From Terramyces sp. JEL0728 (taxonomy: Eukaryota > Chytridiomycota > Chytridiomycetes > Rhizophydiales > Terramycetaceae), in NCBI GenBank assembly GCA_027603945.1, contig JADIIU010000116.1:1-39069 (forward strand): DNA of 39,069 nucleotides, written 5' to 3'. Each line of letters begins with the position of its first letter. Positions within the stretch are counted from its first letter, which is position 1. Of this stretch, positions 1 through 13,000 are shown in pieces. The translations under genes and the position numbers were made by a program. The notes under the pieces are model-generated. The model had not been told where the DNA came from. It saw only the letters and a list, made by a program, of their open reading frames with translations, and did no database searches.

Positions 1-290
1 AATGCGATACATGCATGGTGGATAACAAGGAAGACTCTACCAAATGTGTTTCGTGTGAGACTCCAAAACAAATTGTCCCAACGTCGAAAACTCGACATGG
101 ATTTAGTATGCCTGTATCATCCACTCCTAGTTCATTCAAATTTTCAACTGCCGGGTTTAATACGCCTTCAAATAATACCACAGCTCCTCCAGAAACACCA
201 GGTTTTAGATTTCTACCACATACGGGCACAGATCCTGGAAAAGATGCACCAAAATCCAATGTAGGGTTCTCATTTGGCTCCAATAAATAA
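1..290 (+). CDS. C-terminal end of a nucleoporin with RanBP2-type zinc finger and FG motifs (partial)
   Basis: The reading frame is already open at base 3 and ends at TAA 288-290, so the 5' part lies outside the window. The first visible residues form the CX2C-X10-CX2C spacing of a RanBP2-type zinc finger (C at codons starting 3, 12, 45 and 54), the Ran-GDP-binding finger of Nup153/RanBP2. A low-complexity Ser/Thr/Pro/Asn tail with GF and FG dipeptides follows and ends in GFSFGSNK, as in FG nucleoporins. The likely role is in the nuclear pore basket. Only about 95 residues are visible, so the assignment to Nup153 rather than another finger-bearing FG protein is inference. The stop lies 62 bases before the next ATG. 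Confidence 0.6.
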   Translation, partial: CDTCMVDNKEDSTKCVSCETPKQIVPTSKTRHGFSMPVSSTPSSFKFSTAGFNTPSNNTTAPPETPGFRFLPHTGTDPGKDAPKSNVGFSFGSNK

Positions 291-352
291 ATATAGTGCA
301 ATATTAATATTACTACTTTAGATTCATCCTAGTTAGTGTTGACATACAGCTA

Positions 353-2087
353 ATGACGTCAAATGAACTTCTACGCGCGAGAAGTTGGACTTTCCATATC
401 TCAATGATGTCCATCCACGATTCCTCCAGGGTTAGTTCAAGTAATATACGAACATTGACTCCAAAAAACAAGCTTTGCCATGTCTGCGGTGATGAATTTC
501 CAAATCGCAGTATCACCTCTCATCAAAGAAGGTAAACCCCAACTTATTTCAGTTGCATCCGTAAATGTATGTCCACTGGCACTAAACGATCAATCGCAAC
601 GCTATCAGCAGGAAGTGTCATGTATTACCCTTGCGCTCATTGTAATTAAATCTGACAAAAGGCAAAGTAAAACTTCCGCAATTCAAAATGAATTCTCATA
701 TGAGATCTTGCCATGGAACAAGCATCAACGCAATTGACAATGATATTTTTGATTATCCTATTGATAACACTGAGAAACAACAAGTTCCGGCAAGCGCTCC
801 AGCGCGAAGGTCAACCAAAGTCGTTGATTCCTTCACCAACTTTGAAAGGGAAAAGGAAAGAGTAGCTGCGGTAGCAGCTGAATCCGCCCTTGGAAATCAA
901 AACGGTATCTTGCCAAAAAAGAGAATCCTAATGAAAAACAAATTGTCAATGATTCCTAGTGAATCTTCACGCGCAAGACCTTCATCATCTCACTCAGTCA
1001 GGCCACAAAAGAAGAATGAAACTAAATCAGTGGAATTGGTTGCAAAAAGAAAGCCAGCAACTAAACCAGCTCGTGAATTGGAAGGTCGTGAATCTCAAGT
1101 CCATGATCGTGATAAAGGGGAAGAACACCCATATGAAATAGATCAACAAATGCTGTCAAACAGATCGAGATCATTAGGATCATTGCATGCTGGTAAGCTT
1201 GAAAATGGCTTCTATAATGAAACACCATTACCTTCTCATCGAAATTCAATCAAAAATGGTCAACATGAAAACAATACTATAAATACTGCAAAAATTTCTA
1301 AACCCAATGAATACATTTCTCAAGCCAAATTGGAACGCGTAAATTCACTGGAATTTGATGAAAATTCTGAATTTGAAGAATCGTATCATGATAAAACCCC
1401 ACTGAATGCAAAAGCCAACATATATCCTGTTGCAAAATTAGACGTTCAGACTGCCTCAAGTTCGAATGCTTCTAAAAAAGCACCACATTCTGCCTTCCAC
1501 GAAGATCCTGTCAATGAATTGTTGGATGTTTCGGAATACTTGGTTACTTGCCACACTTGTAGCAGAAAGTTTATGGAAAATCGAATTGTAATTGGAGTTG
1601 ATTTTAGGAAAAACATTTGGTGATTTGCGAGAATGCAAATTCAAAAAAGAGAAAGGTATTCGATATAAAATTATCCCGAGTTCAAGGAACAGAGTTGGAG
1701 AAATATGCTTTGAAAAAGAAAGATCAGCATGAAGAGCCTCCAAAAGTATTTCTTTATTAATTGAAGCCTAAAAAGAGCAACTGGAGAATCAAACATGAAG
1801 CGTTTATGCACATGGTCATTTCTGCTCGTCAACCAAAGGGTTCAGCTCCTCCACTCCCTGCTGACCCGAATCCAGACTACGTTCAATGTCCAACATGTGA
1901 CAGACGATTTAATGAGGATTCTGGAAAAAGACATATACCACTTTGTAAAGAAAGAGTTGCTAAAAAAGCCATGGAGCGTCCTTCGGCTGGAAAACCCGCT
2001 GCTGGACTCGGAGGTAAAGATAAAGCTGAGGAGTTGAAAAGAAGAACAGCTTACAAGCCTCCATCTCCTAGGAAGCTAAAGAAATAA
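353..2087 (+). CDS. ZC2HC1-like protein with four C2HC zinc fingers, five exons
   Basis: Exons are 353-531, 553-641, 662-1587, 1608-1745 and 1767-2087 (550 aa, frame exact). The four introns are 21, 20, 20 and 21 nt. Splicing restores four fingers of identical spacing CX2C-X11-H-X3-C: near residues 42-61 and 85-104, then two in the last 180 residues (CHTC and CPTC fingers). Unspliced, three of the four are broken. This is the C2HC finger of the ZC2HC1 (FAM164) family; the last one (CPTCDRRFNEDSGKRHIPLC) matches it best. The long middle is Ser/Lys/Asn-rich and probably disordered. Family function is poorly known, though it is often linked to ciliated lineages. The 3' end converges on the androglobin-like gene, 59 bases away. 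Confidence 0.8.
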
Positions 2088-2146
2088 TGGTGCAAATGAA
2101 AAAGAATGTAATAAAACTCAACTATTTAGAATTTGTATTATCCGTT

Positions 2147-5100
2147 TCACTTTTTACCCGCTTTCTTCTTCTTATCCATCAGCTCTTCTCCTGCAGCCTG
2201 TTCTGCAGCCAACTCTGCAGCTCTCGAGGCGGCATCTTGGGCAGCTTTCAATTTTGCATTGATTTCTTCTGCTTCGTCGATTAGTCGCTGTCGATAGCCA
2301 TCTCTCTTTTCTATATCAACCTTGAGCCAATATTCCGATTCGTGGAGTTTTTGATCAATAGCATCAATGATATACTTTTTGTTTAGTGCTCGCTTTTCTT
2401 TTTCTGCCAGGCGTGTTTTTACAATTTCACCTTGTTTCTCGTTATGCACTTCGATATTCTTTTGACGCTGTTTGGAGTTATTTTCAAAATCGTTTTGGAA
2501 AATAACAGCTGGAGCCTCGGCGATTTTGTGAGTCACAACTTTGCTGGTGAGGTGGAAGACATTGCTATTGTGCTCGTCTGAATTATCGCTATGTGAGGCT
2601 GCAGCGGATGCTGTTCGGTAGTTAACTGTTGGCTGAGTTGGATATGGATAGACTAATGGCTTCGTCAAGGCAATTGGCTTTGGTTCAGTTCCTGGACGTG
2701 TATCTTTAGGGGTTAATAGCACTTTCGGGCAGCTTTTTTTCAGTACATTCCAAGTTCTGTTGATTTTATCTCCCAAAATAATGTTCACTGGATGGATATT
2801 TCCCAAGTCTGAATGTTTCAGGTAGTTTTCTCTGTTATCTCTTGCCCTATTCATCCTCCCAGGTGCCGCGGTTTCCCAAGATTCCTTAATTGCTTTATAT
2901 CTATCTTCTTTTTCGGTATCTTTCACAACTAGTACACTGGATGTGTCGGTAGAAATAAGACGTAAACTCCAAAAGAACTCCAACTCGGAAGGAGGGGCTG
3001 TTGCTTGTGGAGAAGTTCCTGCTACGACTGCTACTGCAGGTGCAGGTGTTTGGTTTCCAGCAGTTACTGATGCCGAGTTGACCTTTTTCTTTTTTGAAGC
3101 TGCTGAACCAGACTTACTGCTTCTCGACGTTGGCCGATTAGGGTCATTTGAACTGTTGCTTGTAATTTGGTTGAGCCTGTCCACCTCCGATTCTAAAATC
3201 GTAGCTTGAAGAACATACTTGTGTTTTGGAAGTATAGGTGCCGGTGGAGCACTTTGAGCTCCTGCTGGCCCTTTTTTGTCATCCTTAGACGGTTTAGCTG
3301 GAGGAGGGTCTTCCGCTTGATGGAGCAATACATTGTTGATAGTTGCTAACCCTTTGCCTTGAACAGAACATATTTCAACGTCATTATCATACAAAACTAT
3401 TTTTATCCATATAGATTGCATCGAAAATGATACCTGGAGTGATAAATTATTGATCGGCGTTTCCTTCACCTTAAGCACTGATCTGAAGAGAATATGGTGC
3501 TTATTTGGAGCGTATGCCTCCGTAAAGTCCTGGATGTTCATTTTTGTGGAAACAGTTTCCTTTTCAGACAATGTCGGCGTTATGTTTTCTGACATCAAAC
3601 GGAACTTCCATTTTGCTTGGGGTCTTCCGGTTAAACTGCGAGTTTCAGCTAAAATTGTATATCCAGATTTTGACGGTTGAAAGACTTGAGGGTAAAGCTG
3701 AAACCCTATTTGTTTTAATTCATCTCCAGTGTCGTTATTGATTGCTCTCACAATTGTTGATGATTGCATCGAATCAGGAATGTACAGATTGGAAATGTAA
3801 AACGTAGGTTCCGTCACAGCTAAAATATGCTTGAATAAAACAGACCAAGCTCCTGGTTGTTGCGGAGGTAAATGGTCTTCGAATTCTCTCAACTTATATC
3901 CATGTTTCTCAACCAAAAATTTGGTTTCATCTTCTATGATATAATCATCCTTTGATAAAAAAGTGACTGTAAAATTGTTTGCATTTTCTGTTACAACTCT
4001 ATAACCACATCCAGGGACATTTTTTAAGTAGGCTGAGGTGTAGCCATTTCCTTTCAGTCTTAATACCTGCTGGTTTTTCACTGGATTTTCCCAAGAGTAT
4101 TCTTCAATGAATATCAAAGTAGGCAAACTATTTACAGAATTCTCCCTTCCGTATGTAGATAAAAAAATCAGTATCCCCGGATCAGCGGCATTTGATCCTT
4201 CCGGTGAGTCTAAGTCAACCATAATTTACAGATCAAGCTTGGGATACGATATGTTTCGTTATTTTTTGTTTGATCAGTTACAAAACTAATAGTTTTTACA
4301 TTTTTAAACAAGTATTGGGGATGAAAAACTGTAAAATGGCTTTGTAAACAAGCAAATACCTAAAATTGGAGCATAGCTCAGATTCAGATATCCACTGATC
4401 TATAAATTCCTGGCAGTCTTCCTCTGGCTTCCCTTTGTTCTTTTTATAACTATATTAGCACAAGATAACCCTGACGAAAAGTATGGTCGAATTTGATAAA
4501 GTTTCCCATCGGAAGAATCTAGTGAATCTTGAACGTCCACCAGCCGATATGGAATTAATAAATTGTTTAGTTCAAACTTATCAGAAGCAAATTCCTGGAA
4601 TTAAACCCTATTACTGATTGTTTTTTGTATACAAAAATGACAAATCCAGTTAGCAAATATTTGTGGGTAAGGGCTAACGACGATGACCTGGTATTTGGTG
4701 TAATAACTGGAGACTGAGAAGACATTCTTGGCTTCATTGTCCTTCTGGTCATAAAATTCGCCATAACTGATCCTAACGAAACTATTTGGTCAGCCAAGAT
4801 ATTGATTCGTTCTGGCACCCATCCTCGAATTGCCGTTTTGATAACGAAATCTCCAAATTCACACTGCTCAGGATCTTCCTTGTAGCTACCGTCAATTTAA
4901 AGTACCTTAAACTTGCGACTTTCAACAAAGCTTTGCATAGAATCATTGGCCAAATTTCATTTATTGGACACGAGGATAGAATTAGTGGTCGTCCCTGAGA
5001 GTCCAGCGGTATTTTATCATCAACGGTAACCTTTCTCCAAGACCCTAGCCAATATAGTTTCACAATATATTTCCCTGATGAATTGTACTGTGGCAGCCCA

Positions 5101-5816
5101 TCTTTTGCTTTTGGGTAAATGTTTTCCCAGGGCATTGGATCGTCAGATTGCAATCCGTTTGTTTTTAGTGTTTTATTGTGTTCGTAAAAGTAATGCAACG
5201 CCGAGAGCAACGAGACCATAAATTCAGAATGTAATAAATGCTTGTTGGCTTGAAATAATTTCGAAGTTCCATTTGCAAAGATTGTATCTTCCTCTACTTC
5301 TTCAGCCATTGGTATTTCTTTTTCCTCTTCTCCTTCTGAAATTAGCCGTTCCTTACCAATTACCACTGCAAGTTGTTCTGTCTGCAGAGGAGTTTCTGCC
5401 TTTTCAGGTTCAGGAGGGAAATCTGTCGACGCAAATCTTGGGATTTCTTCTTCAGGTATTCCTGACTTTGGAGAAACGAACACTGAGCCTCTTGGTTGAG
5501 CTGTGAAAGGTGTTGAAAGTTTTGTAAGTGGGCAAGGCTTTTGCGAATAGAATAATTCATCCATACCTGACAGCGGTTGAACAACTATAGGAGCTGCGGT
5601 ATCTCCAATTATATCACATGCTCTCTTTGTAGATTCAAATAGTTTCCGTAAACTCCTTGGCAAATATACCGGTCCGTCAACATCTTCATACGCGTGTTTG
5701 CTCGCCCATTTTTCAGATAACACTTCTGATTCAGACCATTCTGGCCATATTGTCACATTAGGCTCTGGTAGTTCTTCTAAATTTTCTGGTTTTCTAATCC
5801 CAGCTGATTTTGACAT
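2147..5816 (-). CDS. Androglobin-like protein (calpain-like domain) lacking the globin domain, six exons
   Basis: Exons (minus) are 5816-4906, 4885-4615, 4594-4470, 4449-4360, 4339-4230 and 4209-2147 (1189 aa); all five introns are 20 nt. The N-terminus has the androglobin WPEWSESE segment, then the calpain-like core (GKYIVKLYWLGSWRKVTVDD, about residue 245) ending in GWVPERI. A linker, a calpain domain III-like beta region (around 500-600), the androglobin post-globin region (INNDTG to AKWKFRL) and a Lys/Glu/Ala coiled coil ending KKKKAGKK follow. No calpain DCW signature is seen, so proteolysis is doubtful. The permuted globin and IQ motif expected between domain III and the post-globin region are absent. 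Exon 2 (4885-4615) is the least certain part. The nearest possible start is ATG 5816. Confidence 0.78.
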
Positions 5817-6087
5817 CAAGAAACGCGAAAATTTTGATTGAAAACATAAAAGACATTCTAATATATCTCCAATATCCTAATTCCATTCAATATCGGCCTC
5901 CCATTAGATTCTCTAGCAGCACAAAAATAGAAATAAGCCAGACAACTCCAACCCAAAAGTCCAAAACCATTAGTGCAGCCAGCGCTTCCTTTATTGGATC
6001 GCCCAGAGAATTATTAACCAGCTGTTTCTTGCAACTTGATACGTGGCAAATTTGCACCTTTTTTGAGGAATCAAAAAGCAATCAAAA
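5817..6087. promoter_or_regulatory. Divergent promoter region between androglobin-like gene and COPI alpha gene
   Basis: These 271 bases separate two ATGs pointing away from each other. There is no TATA box within 40 bases of either start. An ATTGG (reverse CCAAT) sits near 5992. Small open frames here end in the first COPI exon in the wrong frame and are not genes. Confidence 0.4.
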
Positions 6088-9000
6088 ATGCTTACGAAAT
6101 TCGAAACCAAAGTATATTCGATTTAATTCAGTCAAATAAAGTAAAAGGAATCGCATTTCATCCGAAACGATCATGGGTTTTGGCCTCGCTTCATAACGGG
6201 ACCATTCAACTCTGGGATTACAAGCTGGGAACGATGGTTGAAAGATATGATGAACACGAAGGTATCTTTTATTAACAAGGCCCTGTACGTAGCGTTGCCT
6301 TCCATAAATCCCAACCTCTCTTTGTTTCTGGCGGAGATGATTACAAAATTAAAGTGTGGAATTGGAAACAAGCCCGCTGCTTATTTACATTAACAGGGCA
6401 TCTTGACTTTATCCGATGTGTATCATTCCATAACGAAAGTCCTTGGATATTGTCCTGCGGCGATGATCAAACTATTAGAATTTGGAATTGGCAATCAAGA
6501 AATTGCATGTCTGTTTTGACGGGGCATTCTCACTATGTAATGTCTGCAGAGTTCCATCCAAAAGAAGATTTATTGTTATCGGCTAGTTTGGATCAAACTG
6601 TCCGTGTTTGGGATATTTCAGGTAAGAGGACAAGCATCCGTTTCAATGAACAGATTAATCGATAGGATTGAAAAAGAAGAATGCAGCCGGAAAGCCTGCT
6701 CAGAGAGAAGATCGATTCGGAGGCCCTCCTGGAGCGGGAAATGCTGATGTTTTTGGGAATATTGATTGTATTGTTAAATATGTGCTCGAAGGACATTCAA
6801 GACCAACTAACTTTGCATCGTTCCATCCAACGCTGCCACTAATTATCTCCGGTGGCGATGACAGACTAATTAAATTGTGGAGAATGAACGACTCAAAGGC
6901 ATGGGAAGTGGACACCTGCCGCGGCCACTACAACTCTGTAAACAGCGTTTTGTTCAACGTACGTCAAGATGTAATTGTTTCTGCAGCCGAAGATAAAACC
7001 ATCAGAATTTGGGACATGACCAAGCGGACTTGTTTGCAGACTTTCAAGAGAGAACACGACAAATTTTGGTGCCTTACATTACACCCTGATGTTAATCTGT
7101 TGGCAGCAGGGCACGATAATGGTTTAATTGTGTTCAAGCTGGAACGAGAAAGACCTGCTTATGACATTCACAATGATACTTTGTATTACGTAAAGGATAA
7201 GACTATCAGACAGGTTAACTTGGTAAGTGCAAAAGAAGAAGTAGTCGCAAATATTAAGCGTGGACACCCAGGACAAAGCCCGCCCCCAAGAACACTGTCT
7301 TACAATCCTGCGGAGCATGCTGTATTGCTGACCAGTGGAAAAGACGATGCAACTGTGGACGTTTACAACTTCTCTCGTGGTGGAAATAAAGATGTTGAAC
7401 CAAAGAGAGTCAGTGGGTCCTCGGCAATTTATTTAGCAAGAAACAGATATGCAGTTTTGGAAAAGAACCAAGTTTTGATCAAGGATTTATCTCACAATGT
7501 CACCAAAGAGGTTACTGTGGTTAATATGGATGGAAAGCCTGTCAAGCCAATTGATATTTACTATGTTGGCGGAAAGTCCATTTTGGTTTCAACTTTGTCC
7601 AGCGTTATTTTGTTTGACACAGAAACCAAAGCTGCGCTTGGAGAAACTATTATCAGTAACGCACGCTATGTATACTGGTCTCCAGATCAATCTCTGTTGG
7701 CTCTTGCCAACAAACACAGTAAGCGCTAAACTAATGCAGATATTGTCATTGTTAGCAAATTCATGGATACTATTTGCCAAATTAATGAAAAAATTAAAAT
7801 TAAAAGCGGTACTTGGGATTCTAACGGCGTATTTGTTTACTCGACACTTAACCACATCAAGTATTGTCTGACAAACGGAGATGTTGGCATTATCAAAACC
7901 ATTGAACACCCGATTTACTTGCTGCGCGTGAAGAACGACTCGATTATTTCGTTGGACAGATCTGGAACTGTGGTTGCCATTCCATTTGATCCAACTGAAT
8001 ACAAGTTCAAGTTGGCATTGGTTAACAAAAATTATGATGAAGTTTTCCATATCATTAGAACTTCTAACCTTATGGGGCAGGCTATCATTGGATATTTGCA
8101 AAAGAAAGGTTATCCCGAAGTAATACCACTTTAATTTAGATTGCTTTGCAGTTTGTTAAAGATCCAAAAACCAGATTTGATTTGGCTATTGAATGTGGGA
8201 ATATTGAAGCTGCGCTTGAAATGGCCAAAGTTATTGACAATGAACACTACTGGAAAAAACTTGGAAGCGAAGCTCTTAAACAGGGCAATCAACTGGTTGT
8301 CGAATATGTCTACCAGAAGAGCAAAGATTTCGACAAACTTTCATTCTTATATTTGGTGACTGGCAACACTGAAAAGCTTGGGAAAATGTTGCAAATTGCC
8401 AAGGCTAGAAAAGATGCAATGTCCCAATACCAAAATGCAACTTTTGTTGGAGACATTACTGAACAGGTGCATATTCTCAGAGAAGCTGGACAGCTTCAAT
8501 TGGCTTATCTGGCTGCGCAAACCTATGGGTTGTATGACGAAGCAAATAGCATCCTTGCGCAAGCCGGATTAGAAGCAGCCCCACCAATCTTGCAAAATTC
8601 TCAATTAGCCAGAGCCCCTTTGCCAATATTCAAGCAGTTTGATTCCAACTGGCCGCTATTGTCTGTCTCTAAACCTGCTTTTGCTTCAAGTTTACAGCAA
8701 GATAATGCTTTGGCGGCACCTACCGCTGTTTTAGAGGACGCTGACTTGGACAATGTTGGTGACTGGGGAGATGAGGGTTTGGATGAAGTTGGAGAAAAGA
8801 AACCTGAAAAGAAGACTCCAGTAACTGATGAAGCTCCAGAACTCGAAATTGAAGGTGAAGGTTGGGATATTGACGGAGAGTTAGATGATATGTTGGAGTC
8901 TCCAAAATCTCCAAAAGTGCCATTTGTTCTTCCAAACCACGGAAAGGGTACTGGAAGCATCTGGGCAAGAAATTCCACCCTTGCTGCTGATCACATTGCC

Positions 9001-9921
9001 GCAGGATCCATCGAAGCTGCCATGAAAGTGATATTCAACTAAACGTAGATGCTGAACAAGCAAGCAGGAATCGTCAACTTTGCCCCGCTGAAACCATTAT
9101 TTACCTCGATATCCAGGACCTCAAATGCATATTTGTCTGGTGTCACTTTGCTTCCTTCTATTCCTACTCCAATTAATAGAACATGGAGCGAAGACGAAAA
9201 TGCATGGCTGCCAGCATCCTTGTATACGTCAGAAGTTCTCATTAGCAAGCTGCAACAAGCATACCCAGTGATGACTCGTGGAAAGTAATTGAAATTTAAT
9301 TTAGTTTTGCCGAAGCTACTAATTTGTTTAGAGAAATTATTCATCAAGCGGTGCTGACTGTAGCAAAGACCCAGTCAGAAGCTTCCGAAGTCCTGCAATT
9401 AATCGAAGTCTGCAAGCAGTATCTTTTGGGTCTTGCAATTGAAAATGCACGTAGAGACCTTGGATCCGATGATCCAAAGCGTGGTGTAGAGCTAGCTGCA
9501 TACTTTACGCACTGCAACCTTCAGTCAGTGCATTTACAATTGGCGATTAGACTTGCGATGGTACAGGCATTCAAGTTGAGGAACTATGGTACTGCCCTTT
9601 CATTTGCAACACGGTTATTGGAACTTGGCCCTGCACCAGCCGTTGCGCAATCGGTAGATATTTGATTAATTTCAGGCAAACAAAATTGTGGCCCATTGTG
9701 AAAGAAATTCCTCAAATGAAGTGCAATTAGACTATGATCAATACAATCCATTTGTTACCTGTGCCGCATCCTTTACTCCAATATATCAAGGTAACCCAAG
9801 CGTGCAATGCCCATATTGCCAAGCTCATTACAAACCTGAATTCAAAGATACCTTGTGTAGAATTTGCCAACTTAGTAAAATTGATGCAGACGCGACTGGT
9901 TTAGTCCTCTGCGATTCTTGA
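6088..9921 (+). CDS. Coatomer (COPI) subunit alpha, nine exons
   Basis: Exons are 6088-6111, 6132-6261, 6280-6621, 6666-7718, 7740-8119, 8140-9027, 9049-9284, 9305-9653 and 9676-9921 (1215 aa, close to the usual 1200-1225). Introns are 20, 18, 44, 21, 20, 21, 20 and 22 nt. The first exon codes only MLTKFETK, the conserved alpha-COP start. Residues 1 to about 310 are WD repeats that bind KKxx cargo signals. A second propeller and helical solenoid follow, then an acidic linker (around 860-930), and the COPI C-terminal domain ends with two Cys pairs (CPYC and CRIC). The protein is a core subunit of the coat for Golgi-to-ER vesicles. Conservation across every junction makes this the best control for the intron calls. 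Confidence 0.95.
6262..6279 (+). other. 18-nt intron in the COPI alpha gene
   Basis: GTATCTTTTATTAACAAG, flanked by codons giving [12 protein letters not shown], which is invariant alpha-COP sequence. It is the shortest intron of the 39 found. TTAAC near the 3' end resembles a branch site. Confidence 0.85.
6622..6665 (+). other. 44-nt intron in the COPI alpha gene, the only long one
   Basis: Starts GTAAGAGG and ends ATTAATCGATAG. Removing it joins VWDISG to LKKKN as in all alpha-COPs. It is twice as long as any other intron in the window. Confidence 0.85.
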
Positions 9922-10056
9922 ATAAACAAGATTTAATACTTTCAATTCGTGATGTTACTTTTCAAAGTCGACTGAGTCAATCTCCAAGCCACTTTGAACA
10001 AACCTACCAAAATTTTTCGACAAACAATCGTAGTTCTAAAGCAATTCATTAGGAAA

Positions 10057-13000
10057 ATGACAACTGAAGAAAAGCAGTATCCAAAGAGAGATTTTCTCAT
10101 AAATCTCGAAAAGAAAGCTCAACAAAAATGGCAAGAGGAAGGAGTATTCAACACCGATGCACCAACTGAACATAGTCAGGAAAAGTTTGTTGCGACCTTC
10201 CCTTATCCTTATATGAATGGTCGCCTCCATGCTGGCCATTCATTTACACTTTCAAAGTCCGAATTCGCATGTGGGTACCAGCGTTTGAAAGGAAAAAGAG
10301 TTTTGTATCCGTTTGGATTCCACTGTACTGGAATGCCAATCAAAGCTTGTGCAGATAAACTGAAAAAAGAAATCGAAATGTTTGGAAAGAATTTTGAAAG
10401 ATATGTGGAACCAGAAGTAGTCGAAGAGGAAGCTCCACCTCCAAGCAATCCAAAGGAAGCCAAAGGTGATCCAAAAGACCCATCTAAATCTAAAAAGGTA
10501 AATTTTACTAAAGAAGGGTAAAGCAACTGCTAAAGCTTCTAAATTCACCTACCAATTCCAAATCATGAAGGAAATGGGTGTCCCAACTGAAGATATCCAC
10601 AAATTCGCAGAAGCACTTCACTGGCTATATTACTTTCCACCGCATGTTAAAGCTGACATGCAAAGGATGGGCATGTCCGTGGATTGGAGAAGATCCTTTA
10701 TTACAACGGATGTTAATCCATACTACGATTCTTTTGTTCGCTGGCAATTTAACCTTTTGAAAAAGTTGAATAAGATCAAGTTTGGAGAAAGAAATACCAT
10801 CTATTCTGTACTTGATGGACAAGCTTGCATGGATCACGATCGAGCTTCTGGTGAAGGGGTTGGTGTGCAAGAATACACTGGTATTAAACTTCAAGTTCTT
10901 TTGGATGATATCCATCTCGAATCGCAGTATAAAGTAGATGGTGTGCCAGTCGGAGAAAAGCTCTCTGATCCAGAATTCAGAAAGAAGCTTGGAAACAGAA
11001 AATTGTACTTGGTAGCCGGTACTCTTCGTCCAGAAACTATGTACGGGCAAACCAACTGCTACGTTGGCAAAAAGTTGGATTATGGTGTATTCCAAGTAAG
11101 TGACACTGAAGCTTGGGTTTGCACCGAAAGAGCTGCTAGGAACATGGCGTGGCAGAAGCTGTTTAAAGAAAAGGGTGTCGTTGCAAAGCTAATTGATTTG
11201 AAAGGATCCGATCTTGTTGGTGTACCTCTTGCTGCCCCTCACTCTCCTTACCCTAAGGTGTACACTCTTCCTATGGAAAAGGTGTTGGCTGATAAAGGTA
11301 CCGGTGTTGTTACATCAGTTCCTTCTGACTCTCCAGATGACTACATCACGATGATGGACTTGGTCAAGAAAAAGGATTACTACCAAATCCAAGCTCATTG
11401 GGTTGAACCTTTCATGCCACCAAAGCCAATTATTAAAACTCCAAATCTTGGTGACTTGGCTGCTGTAAAAGTTGTTACTGACATGAAAATCAATGGCCAA
11501 GGTGATCAAAGATTGCCGGAAGCCAAAGAAATAGTTTACAAGGAAGGTTTCTACCAAGGTGTGATGCTCGTCGGTAAATATGCTGGAAAGTAAATTTGTT
11601 TAATGTAGACCAGTTCAAGAAGCAAAGCCTTTGATGAGACAAGATATGATTGACCAAGGAAGTGCTTTCCCATACGCCGAACCTGAAGGAAGAGTGGTCA
11701 GTAGAAGTGGAGACGAATGTATTGTAGCTCTTATGGACCAATGGTACATGGACTATGGTGAAGAATCGTGGAGGGCGGACGCAATTAAATGTGTCGAAGA
11801 AATGAACTGTTATGGCGAGGAAACGAAAAATGGTCTTTTGAAATCATTGGACTGGCTTGGCCAATGGGCATGTACTCGAAGATTCGGTCTTGGTTCCAGG
11901 CTTCCTTGGGACAAAGATTGGCTTATTGAATCTCTTAGTGATTCCACAATCTACATGGCATACTACACTGTTGCGCATATTCTCCATGAAGGTACCATTG
12001 ACGGATCAAAGCCATCTAAACATAATATCAAGGCTGAAGATATGACTGACGACGTTTGGTCCTATATTATGCTTGATGGGCCACTTCCGCAATCAAAAAT
12101 TCCAAAAGAAAAGCTTGACTTGATGAAGAATGAATTCAACTACTTTTATCCGCTCGATCTGAGAGTTACAGGTAAAGACTTGATCTCCAATCATCTTTCA
12201 TTCTTTATTTACAATCACGTTGCTATTTTCCCCCATGCTAAATGGCCAAAAGGGAGTCGTGCAAATGGTCACTTGTTGCTGAATGGCGAAAAGATGTCTA
12301 AATCCACGGGTAACTTTATGATGATGTCCCAAGCCTTGGACAAGTTTGGTGCTGATGCCTTCAGATTTGCCCTTGCAGATGCTGGTGACACTATGGAAGA
12401 TGCCAACTTCTTGGAAAAGACTGCTGATGATGCTATTCTCAAGTTGTACACTGAACAGGAATGGATTGCAGAAACTTTGAAAGAATCATCTAAACTTCGT
12501 ACTGGGGGATGGAGCTGGAACGACAAGGTCTTTGCTGCCCAAATTGATAGCGTCATTGAGCAAGCTGAAAAAGCGTTTGAAGGTATGTTGTACCGTGAAG
12601 CCGTCAAGATTGGTTATTATGATCTTCAAAATGCTCGGAACGAATATCGTAAAGCAACCACCGGACAAGGTCTTACAATTCTCAATGATAAAGAAGTATT
12701 TGAAAACATGCACATTGATTTGATTCGCAGGTTTGCAGAAGTTCAAGCTCTTATGCTTGTTACTTTTACTCCACATTGGTCGGAATATGTCTGGACTGAA
12801 TTGTTGGGTCACAAAACTTCTGTAATTACTGCGCTCTGGCCAAAAATTAGCAAAATTGATAAAGGATTGATTGCTTCTGCAGAGTATGTCCGCGGACTTG
12901 GTTCCAAGATTAGATCGGTTGAAGATGCTGCTGCCAGAAAAAAGAACAAGAAAGGTAAACCAGCTGAAGTTGCGCCAGACACTGAAAAGCAAATTAACCT

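Noticed and set aside
4210..4229. ATG at 4222 (-) as the start of a separate 691-residue protein
   Set aside because: It lies inside a 20-nt intron whose removal joins this frame to the calpain-like exons in the order known from androglobin.
4660..4740. Alternative introns in androglobin exon 2 (20 nt ending at CCAG, or 23 nt) giving a different linker
   Set aside because: Either breaks the frame into the following well-supported exon unless more introns are added. The simpler model with one intron was kept, at reduced certainty.
5810..6139. 109-codon frame before and into the COPI alpha gene
   Set aside because: Its end is an alternate frame across the first COPI exon and intron, and the rest is low complexity.
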